Assembly (NCBI RefSeq): GCF_002153425.1
Contig: NZ_KZ119600.1
Location: 2,267,436-2,331,435 of the forward strand
Reading direction: 5' to 3'
Source: Litchfieldia alkalitelluris
GTDB lineage: Bacteria; Bacillota; Bacilli; Bacillales; Salisediminibacteriaceae
Length of the DNA: 64,000 bases
The notes beneath the pieces are model-generated. The model saw only the letters and a list, made by a program, of their open reading frames with translations, was not told the origin of the DNA and made no database searches. Positions 16,749-25,622 of the stretch are shown piece by piece (positions within the stretch are counted from its first letter, which is position 1; each line of letters opens with the position of its first letter). A program made the translations under genes and the position numbers.

Positions 16749-17645
16749 ATGGACGAGCCTATTATCATATATGATTTGAAACAGGAATTACATAATCAAG
16801 ATATCCATTATTTGTTAAAGAGGGAGAATGTAAATATTTGTTTTTTTCGATTTGTTGGCGGGAACCCCAGTGAAACGGATGAAGTTTTTAAGCAACTATA
16901 CAGGTTAAAAGATAGTAGAACAATTGTCTTTGGAATATTCCGTTTCCCTTTTCGTTTTGAGGGAAAGCAGCGTATGGAAATTGCCATCGATCAATACTTT
17001 AAGCTGAAAAAAGTGTGTGATTCCATCATATATTTTTATAGTGATGGAATGATGGAGACTTTAGAAGAAGGAACTTCTATTCGAGACGCAAATATATTAT
17101 TTGAAGAGTTTGAGAAAGCACCAATCAGGGCAATTGAAGAAATGGTAAAGAATACAGGAGATATAAATATTGATATTAGAGATATACAATCATTTATTAG
17201 AAACAAAGATGGAGCTTTATTTGTTAGAACTTTTGAAGGGAATTCCTTCGATGAACCGTTAAAACACTTAATTTCAACACCATATTTATCACAAAACTTT
17301 GCTGAGGGTAATCAATTAATGGTAAATATAGGATATACAAATGATGTAGATATGGATGCCTTTCGCCAAATAAATTTACGTATCAATGATCTCTTTCATA
17401 AAATGGAGATATTTAAGATTGGAAGCTATTTAATGGACAAGCCCGGGAGAAGACTAAAAATCACTGTTATGGCAAATGGTATAGTAGACCCATTTGAACA
17501 AAAAGAGGATACGAAAAACCTCCCATTATATCGATACTGGTTTGCTAATAAATGGAGAAAAGTAACACAGAAGGAAAAACAAAATGATTGGTTTTCTGTA
17601 ATGAATAAAACTGCAGAAACAATAAAAAAGGACAGGCTCCAATAG
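16749..17645 (+). CDS. Degenerate FtsZ-like protein lacking the N-terminal GTP-binding half
   Basis: The 298-aa protein aligns by eye with FtsZ from the T4-loop region onward. GIFRFPFRFEGKQRM corresponds to FtsZ 'GVVTKPFTFEGRKRM', and IRAIEEMVKNTGDINIDIRD to 'VQGISDLIKVPGLINLDFAD'. The C-terminal part (NKDGALF..., LMVNIGYTNDVDM, LKITVMANGI) follows FtsZ 'NKGSALMG...GVLMNITGG...VTVIATGF'. The T7 catalytic residues are retained (N-I-D-I-R-D). The tubulin signature GGGTGTG is replaced by FVGGNPSETDE, and T1-T3 are absent. ATG 16749 has GGAGGGG seven bases upstream. It may modulate FtsZ filaments rather than hydrolyse GTP. Confidence 0.65.
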   Translation: MDEPIIIYDLKQELHNQDIHYLLKRENVNICFFRFVGGNPSETDEVFKQLYRLKDSRTIVFGIFRFPFRFEGKQRMEIAIDQYFKLKKVCDSIIYFYSDGMMETLEEGTSIRDANILFEEFEKAPIRAIEEMVKNTGDINIDIRDIQSFIRNKDGALFVRTFEGNSFDEPLKHLISTPYLSQNFAEGNQLMVNIGYTNDVDMDAFRQINLRINDLFHKMEIFKIGSYLMDKPGRRLKITVMANGIVDPFEQKEDTKNLPLYRYWFANKWRKVTQKEKQNDWFSVMNKTAETIKKDRLQ

Positions 17646-17660
17646 TGGGTCTGTCCTTTA
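17627..17660 (+). terminator. Terminator overlapping the end of the FtsZ-like gene
   Basis: AAAGGACAG (17627-17635) pairs with CTGTCCTTT (17651-17659). The 5' arm lies inside the last codons of the gene. Confidence 0.7.
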
Positions 17661-17682
17661 AACATATTCTACTTTAACTGCA

Positions 17683-17713
17683 ACTTTACATTAAAAATGT
17701 AAAGTACTATAAT
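17683..17713 (+). promoter_or_regulatory. Promoter with overlapping 23-bp perfect palindrome
   Basis: TTTACA (17685-17690), a 17-bp spacer and TATAAT (17708-17713) make a good sigma-A promoter. A perfect inverted repeat ACTTTACATT-AAA-AATGTAAAGT (17683-17705) covers the -35 hexamer and most of the spacer, the classic position for a repressor operator. It would control the dioxygenase gene 43 bp downstream. Confidence 0.7.
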
Positions 17714-17755
17714 AAAGTAAGTGTAAAAATATTATTTTTAAGGGGAGAAAAATAG

Positions 17756-18739
17756 ATGGTTAAATCCTTACTTGGCATTCACCATGTTTCAGCGATAACT
17801 AAAGATGCAAAAGCTAATTATGACTTTTATACAAAAATACTTGGTCTCCGTCTAGTAAAAAAAACAGTTAATCAAGATGAGACATCTATGTACCATTTAT
17901 TTTATGCAGATGAGAAGGGAAATCCAGGGACAGATTTAACTTTCTTTGAAATACCTAACGCAGGGAAAACTTTTAAAGGTACAAACAGTATTTCTGGAAC
18001 TTCGTTAAGAGTGGTGAATGATGAGGCATTAAGATACTGGAAAAAACGTTTTGAAGATTATAATATTGAACATGAAGCTATTACATTCTTAAATAAATGT
18101 GCAGTAATTCCTTTCTGTGATCCGGAAGGACAACGGTTATTTATTATTTCAGATGAAAATAACAGTGGAGTGGAAGGTGGAAAACCTTGGACTAATAGCC
18201 CTGTACCTGAAAATGTTGGAATCATTGGATTAGGGCCTACCTTTCTAACTGTATCTAGACTTGATCGGACAGAAAGAGTATTAACTGATATATTGGGCTT
18301 TAGAAAAACAGAATCATATTTTGCTGAAATAGAAGAAAAAGAGCGTAAAGTAAATGTTTTTGAAACTGGTAAAGGTGGGAATGGTGCAGAAGTCCACGTA
18401 ATCGAAGTAAAGGATGCTCCTCGCGAACGTCCAGGGAAAGGTAGCGTGCACCATGTGGCATTTCGGGTGGAAAATGAAAAGGAATTACATAAGTGGGTAG
18501 AAAAATTAAATAATGCCGGTATAGCTAATTCAGGGTTTGTTGAAAGATATTACTTTAAATCACTTTATTTTCGAGAACCAAACGGGATTCTTTTCGAATT
18601 AGCTACTGATGGCCCTGGGTTTGAAACGGACGAGGAATATGAAACCCTCGGAGAGACTTTAGCTCTCCCACCTTATTTAGAGAATAAGCGAGATTCAATT
18701 GAAGCTAAACTAAAACCATTGGATACAACTAAAAGCTAA
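17756..18739 (+). CDS. VOC-family ring-cleaving dioxygenase, MhqO-like
   Basis: This 327-aa cytosolic protein has two vicinal-oxygen-chelate modules (about residues 5-135 and 155-300). The metal ligand candidates are His in LGIHHVSA, His in GSVHHVAF and Glu in GILFELATDG. It resembles the Bacillus MhqA/MhqO/YfiE quinone-responsive extradiol dioxygenases, which open or detoxify hydroquinone and catechol-type compounds. AGGGGAG lies eight bases before ATG 17756. The palindromic operator upstream suggests inducible control by a MarR-type or similar repressor. Exact substrate is unknown. Confidence 0.85.
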   Translation: MVKSLLGIHHVSAITKDAKANYDFYTKILGLRLVKKTVNQDETSMYHLFYADEKGNPGTDLTFFEIPNAGKTFKGTNSISGTSLRVVNDEALRYWKKRFEDYNIEHEAITFLNKCAVIPFCDPEGQRLFIISDENNSGVEGGKPWTNSPVPENVGIIGLGPTFLTVSRLDRTERVLTDILGFRKTESYFAEIEEKERKVNVFETGKGGNGAEVHVIEVKDAPRERPGKGSVHHVAFRVENEKELHKWVEKLNNAGIANSGFVERYYFKSLYFREPNGILFELATDGPGFETDEEYETLGETLALPPYLENKRDSIEAKLKPLDTTKS

Positions 18740-18750
18740 GTTTTAAATAG

Positions 18751-18886
18751 AGAAGAAGGCTGGGACATAAGTGTTAAACATATAGAACTACTCGAACATT
18801 TCACTTCGGAAATACTTCTTTTTCCGCCGCGATTGTTGTTGTTCGAAATTTCTGTTAAACACTTTTAGTTAGTTCCCAGCCTCTTT
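18751..18886. repeat. Long inverted repeat of the AGGCTGGGACA family
   Basis: GAAGGCTGGGACATAAGTGT at the left faces a right end with GTTAAACACTTTTAGTTAGTTC and CCAGCCTCTTT. Arms are imperfect and enclose about 90 bases, including ACTCGAACATTTC. Related units occur at 21212, 44488 and 61648. It may also terminate transcription of the dioxygenase gene, because the right end is followed by CTTTC. Confidence 0.65.
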
Positions 18887-18935
18887 CATCCACCTATCGA
18901 TAGCTTCAATGTTTTAATTTATTTAGGAAAAGGGC

Positions 18936-18963
18936 TTGTTATTGAATTTACTATTATTATAAT
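18936..18963 (+). promoter_or_regulatory. Probable zwf promoter
   Basis: TTGTTA (18936-18941), a 16-bp spacer and TATAAT (18958-18963) lie about 90 bp upstream of zwf. Confidence 0.5.
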
Positions 18964-19053
18964 GGGGACATTATGAAGGGCTATATCAGTGCAATATACA
19001 ATGCAAAGTTATATACTTAATTCATCTCAATTTTACATAGGGGAGACTAGCTT

Positions 19054-20547
19054 ATGATAACAAATGAAAGAGAACAGCCAAAGACTACAATTGTGATTTT
19101 TGGTGCAACAGGAGATTTAGCGAAAAGAAAACTTTTCCCATCCTTATTTAATTTATATAAAAAAGGAAATATATCTGAAGATTTCGCTGTAGTTGGAGTT
19201 GCTAGGAGGGAATGGACTAACGAAATATTAAGGGAAAAGGTTTGTGAATCAATTGCAAACGTTGCTGAGTCAACAGATCAAGAAAGGGCGCAATTTGCTA
19301 CACATTTTCACTACCTACCATTTGATGTAACTGGTAAAGAATCTTATAAGCAATTAAATGAGTTATTAACAGATTTAGAAACCGAATTTAAAATACCAGG
19401 AAACAGAATATTTTATATGGCCATGGCTCCTGAGTTTTTCGGAACAATTGCTTCTAATCTAAAAACAGAAGGTGTTACAGAGACAAATGGCTGGACAAGA
19501 CTTGTCATTGAGAAACCGTTCGGACATAATCTAGAATCAGCAAAACAACTAAATAGCGAGATACGGGAAGCGTTTAATGAAGGTGATATTTATAGAATTG
19601 ACCATTATCTTGGAAAGGAAATGGTTCAAAATATAGAAGTTATACGTTTTGCAAATGCCCTTTTTGAACCGTTGTGGAACAATCGCTATATTTCTAATAT
19701 TCAAATTACCTCTAGTGAACATCTTGGAGTGGAAGATAGGGGAGGATATTATGAAAAATCAGGTGCATTAAGGGACATGGTTCAAAATCATATGCTACAA
19801 ATGGTAAGTTTATTGGCAATGGATCCACCTATTCGCTTAACAACAGATGAAATAAGAAGTGAGAAAATAAAAGTCCTAAGAGCATTACGAACAATCGATG
19901 AAAGGGAAGTTAATCAATTCTTTGTTCGTGGACAATATGGTCCTGGGATAGTGAAAGAGACAGAGGTACCAGGTTATAGAAGTGAAAACAATGTTAATCC
20001 AAATTCAAGAACTGAAACTTTCGTAGCAGGTAAGCTAATGATTGATAACCATCGTTGGGCCGGTGTTCCATTTTATATCCGTACTGGAAAACGAATGAAG
20101 CTTAAATCGACGAAGATTGTAGTTCAATTTAAGGAACTACCAATGAATCTTTATTTTGATAAAAATAAAGATTATCTCCGTCCGAATTTACTAATTATTC
20201 ATATACAACCAGATGAGGGTATTTCTCTTATATTAAATGGTAAAAAAGTTGGTCCAACTGGTGAAACAACTCCGGTAAAATTAGATTATAGTAATGATGG
20301 GGTTGATGCAGGAAATACACCTGAAGCATATGAAAGGTTATTATACGATTGTATGCTGGGTGATGCTGCGAACTTTACGCACTGGGACGAAGTGGATTTA
20401 TCTTGGACATATGTCGATAAAATTTCAAAAGCGTGGGAGCTAAGCGATAAAAGTATCCCATTATATCCATCGGGAACAATGGGGCCAATTGAGTCAGAAG
20501 AATTATTAATAAAGGATGGATTTAAGTGGTGGCCAATTACAGATTAG
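19054..20547 (+). CDS. zwf: Glucose-6-phosphate 1-dehydrogenase
   Basis: This 497-aa cytosolic enzyme oxidises glucose 6-phosphate to 6-phosphogluconolactone and yields NADPH. The NADP-binding FGATGDLAKRKLFPSL is near residues 16-31. The active-site block RIDHYLGKEMVQN starts near residue 181, and FYIRTGKRMKLK is near 345. Length is typical. GGGGAG precedes ATG 19054. gnd lies about 3.5 kb away on the opposite strand beyond the ectoine genes, so both oxidative pentose phosphate dehydrogenases are in this window, in separate units. Confidence 0.97.
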   Translation: MITNEREQPKTTIVIFGATGDLAKRKLFPSLFNLYKKGNISEDFAVVGVARREWTNEILREKVCESIANVAESTDQERAQFATHFHYLPFDVTGKESYKQLNELLTDLETEFKIPGNRIFYMAMAPEFFGTIASNLKTEGVTETNGWTRLVIEKPFGHNLESAKQLNSEIREAFNEGDIYRIDHYLGKEMVQNIEVIRFANALFEPLWNNRYISNIQITSSEHLGVEDRGGYYEKSGALRDMVQNHMLQMVSLLAMDPPIRLTTDEIRSEKIKVLRALRTIDEREVNQFFVRGQYGPGIVKETEVPGYRSENNVNPNSRTETFVAGKLMIDNHRWAGVPFYIRTGKRMKLKSTKIVVQFKELPMNLYFDKNKDYLRPNLLIIHIQPDEGISLILNGKKVGPTGETTPVKLDYSNDGVDAGNTPEAYERLLYDCMLGDAANFTHWDEVDLSWTYVDKISKAWELSDKSIPLYPSGTMGPIESEELLIKDGFKWWPITD

Positions 20548-20569
20548 TTTTTGTGAGAGGAGAGTTACG

Positions 20570-21190
20570 ATGAAAGTTATTGATATTAGCACATCCGTTT
20601 ACGAAGGAATGCCTGTATATAAAAATAAGCCTGAAAAACAACCTGAAATTACAACTGTAACTAATGGTCATGTTACTGAATCGAGAATCACTATGGATCT
20701 TCATACTGGAACGCATATAGATTCTCCGCTTCATATGATTAATGAGGGACCAGGATTTGAAACGGTAGAACTTGAAAAGTTAGTAGGACCATGCAAAGTA
20801 TTTGATCTTACAAAGGTAAATGATGGAATAACTTCTGAAGATCTTGAGAAATTAGATATTCAAAATAATGATTTTGTTTTATTTAAAACAAAAAATTCAT
20901 TTGATAAAGAATTTAATTTTGATTTTGTTTACTTAGAAGAAAGCGGGGCCAAATTCCTTACAGAAAAGAAAATCCGAGGAGTCGGAATAGATGCATTAGG
21001 AGTTGAAAGGAGTCAACCTGGTCACCCAACACATAAAACTTTATTTAATCATAATGTTATTGTAATAGAAGGACTAAGATTACAAGACGTTGCAGAAGGG
21101 GAGTACTTAATGGTAGCATCACCATTAAAACTTGTCGGGACAGACGCATCACCAGCAAGAGTATTGCTTATTGATGGTTTAAGCGTATAG
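20570..21190 (+). CDS. Cyclase-family metal-dependent hydrolase (kynurenine formamidase-like)
   Basis: The 206-aa protein carries the cyclase/KynB metal motif H-x-G-T-H-x-D-x-P-x-H in LHTGTHIDSPLHM near residues 47-59, and a further HPTHKTLFNHNVIVIEGL block near residues 150-170. The family hydrolyses amide or ester bonds using two metal ions; KynB acts on N-formylkynurenine, but no tryptophan-catabolism genes are nearby. The start chosen is ATG 20570 with GAGGAGAG upstream. It begins 22 bp after zwf stops and is probably cotranscribed. Confidence 0.85.
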   Translation: MKVIDISTSVYEGMPVYKNKPEKQPEITTVTNGHVTESRITMDLHTGTHIDSPLHMINEGPGFETVELEKLVGPCKVFDLTKVNDGITSEDLEKLDIQNNDFVLFKTKNSFDKEFNFDFVYLEESGAKFLTEKKIRGVGIDALGVERSQPGHPTHKTLFNHNVIVIEGLRLQDVAEGEYLMVASPLKLVGTDASPARVLLIDGLSV

Positions 21191-21211
21191 TATAAATGAG
21201 GTTTTCCCATA

Positions 21212-21252
21212 AGAGGCTGGAACAACTCAGCTCGTTCAGGGAGAACCTCTTT
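21212..21252. repeat. Short AGGCTGG-type hairpin
   Basis: AAGAGGCTGGAACA, then CAGCTC and AGGGAGAACCTCTTTA form an imperfect hairpin after the cyclase gene. It resembles the AGGCTGGGACA units elsewhere and may act as its terminator. Confidence 0.5.
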
Positions 21253-21307
21253 ATTTTCAGCTAAAAGCCTCTGTCTATTTGAGCTCCTTTTACTGTTGGT
21301 TGCGAGA

Positions 21308-21348
21308 AAAAAAGGCTATCCAAAGCGATATGCTTTTGGATAGCCTCA
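21308..21348 (-). terminator. Terminator of the ectABC operon
   Basis: AGGCTATCCAAA pairs with TTTGGATAGCCT. On the minus strand the stem is followed by a T run (A run at 21306-21312). It sits just beyond the ectC stop codon. Confidence 0.88.
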
Positions 21349-21355
21349 TGTATGT

Positions 21356-21742
21356 TTATTCTTTTATTAATGGGTATACGCCGTTCTTATCATGTGTTTC
21401 TTTACCTGTGATAGGTGGATTAAATACACAAACCATACGCATATCAGTTTTAGCACGTAATAGATGTTCATCATGCTCATCTAACGCATAAATAGAATTT
21501 GCTGAGATAGGGTGTACTTTATTGTCTTTTAGTGTTTCTACTTCACCTTCACCTTCGATACAATATACTGCCTCAAGGTGATTTTGATACCAAATATGAG
21601 TTTCCGTTCCAGCTTTAATGATTGTATCATGTACAGAATATCCCATGCCATCTTTTGCTAAAAGAAGTCTGCGACTAGTCCAGTTCTCTCCTTTAACTTC
21701 TTGTTCTGTTCCAATGATATCTTCTAATTTTACTACTTTCAT
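21356..21742 (-). CDS. ectC: L-ectoine synthase
   Basis: A 128-aa cupin that cyclises N-gamma-acetyl-diaminobutyrate to ectoine. Family blocks are visible: [14 protein letters not shown] at the start, [20 protein letters not shown] and [14 protein letters not shown] in the cupin core (metal-binding Glu and His), and [17 protein letters not shown] at the end. Length is normal. It is the last gene of ectABC, 50 bp after ectB. GGAGG lies before the ATG. Confidence 0.97.
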   Translation of the reverse strand: MKVVKLEDIIGTEQEVKGENWTSRRLLLAKDGMGYSVHDTIIKAGTETHIWYQNHLEAVYCIEGEGEVETLKDNKVHPISANSIYALDEHDEHLLRAKTDMRMVCVFNPPITGKETHDKNGVYPLIKE

Positions 21743-21792
21743 TTTGTTGTCCTCCTGAGTTTTAGTTAAGTTTTAGTTTCCTAGTTTATTAA

Positions 21793-23076
21793 TTAATTCG
21801 TAACTAGTTCTTTTTTCTTAATGATCGTTTTAATACTATCTTCTATAATATTAAATCCTTTTTCTAAACCTTCCTCATCAATCGTTAGTGGAGGGAATAG
21901 TTTAAATACTTGATCATCAACACCTGAAGTTTCCATAATTAATCCTTTCTCAAACGCTACAGCTGCAATCTTTGCTGCAAGACCTTCTACTGGCGTTTCA
22001 ATACCTTGCATGAAGCCACGGCCTTTCACTTTACCTTCAAGCTCTGGGTATTTTTTTACTAGTCCTTCTAAGAATTGAGTAATCATCTCAGACTTCTTCA
22101 AGATACTATTTTCAAACGACTTATCTTCCCAATAGGTTAGGGACTCTGTTGCTGTAACAAATGCGTGATTATTACCTCGGAATGTTCCATTATGTTCACC
22201 AGGGTTCCAAATATCCAATTCTGGTTTACATAGAGTTAATGCTAATGGGCTTCCAAAACCACCAATTGATTTTGACAAACAAATGATGTCTGGATTAATA
22301 CCTGCTGGTTCAAAGGAGAAGAAAGTACCTGTACGACCAACGCCTGCTTGCACATCGTCAATGATTAACAAAATACCGTATTTATTACAAATCTTTTCTA
22401 CTCTTTTTAGCCATTCATATCTAGCAGCATTAATTCCACCTTCACCTTGGACTGTCTCGAGAATCATTGCGGCTGGTAATTCAACACCACTGCCTCCATC
22501 TTCTAAGAAGCGTTCGAGATACTCCAGGGTGTCGAGGTCTTCATTTACAAAATTATCAAACGGCATTGTTACAACATTTTGTAACGGAATTCCAGCACCT
22601 TTACGTTTTGCGGAGTTACCAGTTACAGATAGTGATCCAATTGTCATACCATGAAAACCATTTGTAAAGCTAATAATATCTGTTCTTCCAGTTACTTTTC
22701 TAGCTAATTTCAGGGCACTTTCAACTGTATTAGTTCCAGTTGGCCCAGGGAACATTACTTTATATTCCATATCTCTTGGTTTTAAAATGACATCATTAAA
22801 TTTTTTCAGAAACTCTGTTTTTGCTTTAGTAGCCATATCAAGTGAATGGGTAATACCATCATCCATAATGTATTCAACGAGTTTCTTCTTCATTTTTGGA
22901 TCATTATGTCCATAGTTTAGAGCTCCTGCTCCAGCAAAAAAGTCTATATATTCCTTGCCATCCATATCCCACATTTTATGTCCGACAGCCTTTGTAAATA
23001 CAGTAGGAAAACTCCTTACATAGCTTCTTACAGATGATTCAAGTTCCTCTATAATCTTCAAATTGTCATTTAACAT
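21793..23076 (-). CDS. ectB: Diaminobutyrate-2-oxoglutarate transaminase
   Basis: A 427-aa class III PLP aminotransferase that converts aspartate semialdehyde to L-2,4-diaminobutyrate with glutamate as amino donor. Visible features are [34 protein letters not shown], the [12 protein letters not shown] block, [11 protein letters not shown], and the PLP lysine in [15 protein letters not shown]. Middle gene of the ectoine operon, 50 bp from each neighbour, with an AGGGA ribosome site. Confidence 0.97.
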   Translation of the reverse strand: MLNDNLKIIEELESSVRSYVRSFPTVFTKAVGHKMWDMDGKEYIDFFAGAGALNYGHNDPKMKKKLVEYIMDDGITHSLDMATKAKTEFLKKFNDVILKPRDMEYKVMFPGPTGTNTVESALKLARKVTGRTDIISFTNGFHGMTIGSLSVTGNSAKRKGAGIPLQNVVTMPFDNFVNEDLDTLEYLERFLEDGGSGVELPAAMILETVQGEGGINAARYEWLKRVEKICNKYGILLIIDDVQAGVGRTGTFFSFEPAGINPDIICLSKSIGGFGSPLALTLCKPELDIWNPGEHNGTFRGNNHAFVTATESLTYWEDKSFENSILKKSEMITQFLEGLVKKYPELEGKVKGRGFMQGIETPVEGLAAKIAAVAFEKGLIMETSGVDDQVFKLFPPLTIDEEGLEKGFNIIEDSIKTIIKKKELVTN

Positions 23077-23126
23077 TTTATCCCTCCGGTTTTATATAAA
23101 GCATTATGCTTAGTAATTCCATTGGT

Positions 23127-23639
23127 TTACTTGGTTAAAGGTCCGACACGATACATTAGTTCTGCTTCATGCTTGCCTTCTTCTGGAAAGAGATCTTCTG
23201 AGAAAAAGTCGTCAACTTTACATTCTGTATTATGATCTCTTGCTAGTCTTAAGAACAATGACTGTGAGGCAACATTAGTTGGAGTAACAGTAGCCTCTAA
23301 AAAACGTATGTTTTTACATTTTACTCTTGAGAGGAGATCATTCAACATTTTTGATGCAATACCTTTTCCCCGTTGAGACTCGTGAACGCCAACTTGCCAT
23401 ATAAAAATGACATCTGGGCGGTTTGGAGGAATAAAACCAGTAATAAACCCAACTAATTTATCCTCTTCTTTCGCAACAACACATGTATCTGAAAAAAATT
23501 CACACATCATTATATACTTATACGGAGAATTTTGATCGAGTGTTGATTGGTTCACTAAATCCCACATATCAGATCCATCACTAGTGGTTGGTTCTGAGAA
23601 TGTCACAACTTTTTGCAATGTTTCAGTATTATTAGTCAT
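23127..23639 (-). CDS. ectA: L-2,4-diaminobutyrate acetyltransferase
   Basis: This 170-aa GNAT enzyme acetylates diaminobutyrate using acetyl-CoA. EctA signatures are VTFSEPTTSDGSDMWDLVNQ, the acetyl-CoA loop VGVHESQRGKGIASKMLNDL and LEATVTPTNVASQSLF. It is the first gene of ectABC. The start is ATG 23639 with AAGGTGGG nine bases upstream. A second, stronger AAAGGAGG lies about 60 bases further upstream with no ordinary start codon after it. Osmotic induction of the operon is expected from known ectoine biology. Confidence 0.96.
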   Translation of the reverse strand: MTNNTETLQKVVTFSEPTTSDGSDMWDLVNQSTLDQNSPYKYIMMCEFFSDTCVVAKEEDKLVGFITGFIPPNRPDVIFIWQVGVHESQRGKGIASKMLNDLLSRVKCKNIRFLEATVTPTNVASQSLFLRLARDHNTECKVDDFFSEDLFPEEGKHEAELMYRVGPLTK

Positions 23640-24029
23640 TTGATTTTCCCACCTTGAAAATCAAGCAAATTTTTATTTAGAATAAAAAATCCGCCTCCTT
23701 TAATTTTCTACAACAACTATTACGAACATAATTAATGTTAATAAGAAATGAACTTTTTATCAAATCGATTTAAACTCCATTAATAGTTGTATATTGGTTA
23801 ATACTACCTTCACCTTGAGATAAGCTTAATATGTTATTTATTACTCCTGTATTGTTATGTTTTCTGCCAATTAAAACAAAAGCGACAAAATAATCGGAAT
23901 TTCTACTATTGTTTTATAAAAATAATTATTTAAAAAATTAAGAAGAATGTATACAAGTTGTAATTTCATTCAATAAATAGATGAAAATAGGTGTAAATGA
24001 GAGGGGAGAGGGTTTATTAAAAAGAAAAA
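23640..24029. other. Upstream region of ectABC
   Basis: About 390 bases hold the ectoine promoter, which I could not place with confidence. On the minus strand AAAGGAGG (around 23692-23699) stands alone. From an ATT codon ten bases later, a 15-codon frame runs to a TGA that overlaps the ectA start as ATGA. It may be a leader peptide or chance. The rest is AT-rich with no gene seen. Confidence 0.35.
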
Positions 24030-24063
24030 GAGGAGCATCTTATTTTGGAACAAGATACTCCTC
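24030..24063 (-). terminator. Terminator of gnd
   Basis: GAGGAG-C-ATCTT faces AAGAT-A-CTCCTC. On the minus strand the hairpin is followed by CTTTTTC (24022-24029). Confidence 0.8.
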
Positions 24064-24076
24064 CTATTTTAAAAAA

Positions 24077-25489
24077 CTAATTATCTAACCAATTTGTATG
24101 GAATGTGCCTTCTTTATCAATTCTTTTATAAGTATGTGCACCAAAGTAATCCCTTTGAGCCTGTAATAAGTTTGCAGGAAGTCTTTCTAAACGATAACTG
24201 TCGTAATAAGAGAGTGCCCCAGAGAAAGCTGGTACTGGAATACCCCGTTGAACTGCAAGGGTAATTACATCCCTTAGTGCTTGCTGGTAGTTATCTGCAA
24301 TGTCTTTAAAATATGGATCTAAGAGTAAATTTGCTAAGTCTGGATTATTCTCATAGGCTTTTTTTATGTTTTGGAGAAAACCTGCACGAATAATGCATCC
24401 ACCTCTAAAAATCATAGCGATATTGCCATACTGTAAATTCCATTCATATTCATCCGATGCTGCTTTTAATTGCGCAAATCCTTGGGCATAAGAACAAATC
24501 TTACTTAAATAAAGCGCTTGTCTAATTGATTCAATAATTTCTTTTTTGTTTTCTACTTCTGGTTTAACTTCAGGTCCTGAAAGAATCTTACTTGCGGCCA
24601 CCCTTTCTGTTTTTAAGGCAGATAAGAATCGAGCAAATACTGACTCTGTAATAATTGGTAGGGGAACACCTAAATCAAGGGCACTTTGGCTTGTCCACTT
24701 TCCAGTTCCTTTTTGTCCAGCAGTATCTAAAATAACATCAACGAGTGGTTTTCCTGTATCAGCGTCAGTCTTAGTGAAAATATCGGCAGTTATTTCAATC
24801 AAATAACTATCAAGTTCGCCTTTATTCCATTCTGCAAAAATCGTATGTAGTTCTTCAGCAGTCAAGCCTAAGGCATGTTTCATAATAAAATATGCTTCAC
24901 AAATTAGTTGCATGTCACCATACTCTATGCCATTGTGCACCATTTTAACATAATGTCCTGCTCCATCAGGTCCGATATAAGTACAGCATGGGTCACCATT
25001 TACCTTTGCAGAGATATCTTTCAACATAGGTTCCACTAGCTCGTAAGCTTCCTGTTGTCCACCAGGCATGATGGATGGCCCTTTTAGTGCGCCTTCTTCT
25101 CCCCCTGAAACACCAGTTCCGATAAAATTAATGCCTTTTTCTGATAAGTATTTATTACGTCTGATTGTATCTTTAAAAAATGTATTTCCACCATCAATTA
25201 GAATATCGTCTTTATCTAAATAAGGAAGGAGAGAGTCGATTGCTTTATCAGTAACCTCACCAGCTTGAACCATCAACATAATTTTACGAGGAACCTCAAG
25301 TGAGTTTACAAATTCCTCTATTGTATATGTTCCAACTACATTTTTCCCATCATTAGTATTCACAATCTCTCTTACACGATCAGCTGAAATGTCGTATAGG
25401 GAAACTGAGTAGCCTTTACTCTCAAAATTCAGCGCTAAACTCTTTCCCATCACACCTACACCTAAAACCCCAATATGTTGTTTAACCAT
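24077..25489 (-). CDS. gnd: 6-phosphogluconate dehydrogenase, decarboxylating
   Basis: This 470-aa enzyme oxidises 6-phosphogluconate to ribulose 5-phosphate and CO2. The N-terminal Rossmann [20 protein letters not shown] is at residues 7-26. [19 protein letters not shown] is near 128-146, the catalytic [18 protein letters not shown] near 185-202, and the C-terminal [19 protein letters not shown] is family-typical. ATG 25489 was preferred to the in-frame GTG just upstream because AGAAGGGA is better spaced from it. It is monocistronic. Confidence 0.97.
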   Translation of the reverse strand: MVKQHIGVLGVGVMGKSLALNFESKGYSVSLYDISADRVREIVNTNDGKNVVGTYTIEEFVNSLEVPRKIMLMVQAGEVTDKAIDSLLPYLDKDDILIDGGNTFFKDTIRRNKYLSEKGINFIGTGVSGGEEGALKGPSIMPGGQQEAYELVEPMLKDISAKVNGDPCCTYIGPDGAGHYVKMVHNGIEYGDMQLICEAYFIMKHALGLTAEELHTIFAEWNKGELDSYLIEITADIFTKTDADTGKPLVDVILDTAGQKGTGKWTSQSALDLGVPLPIITESVFARFLSALKTERVAASKILSGPEVKPEVENKKEIIESIRQALYLSKICSYAQGFAQLKAASDEYEWNLQYGNIAMIFRGGCIIRAGFLQNIKKAYENNPDLANLLLDPYFKDIADNYQQALRDVITLAVQRGIPVPAFSGALSYYDSYRLERLPANLLQAQRDYFGAHTYKRIDKEGTFHTNWLDN

Positions 25490-25622
25490 CACGTTACATC
25501 CCTTCTATCTATTAAAAAATTTTACTATTGATATTACTATACACATTTTATCTTTAGTTTGCATGGTTCAAGTCATTATTATTATAAACTTTCCGGGGGA
25601 GAGCCGGCTGTCATTTAATCAA

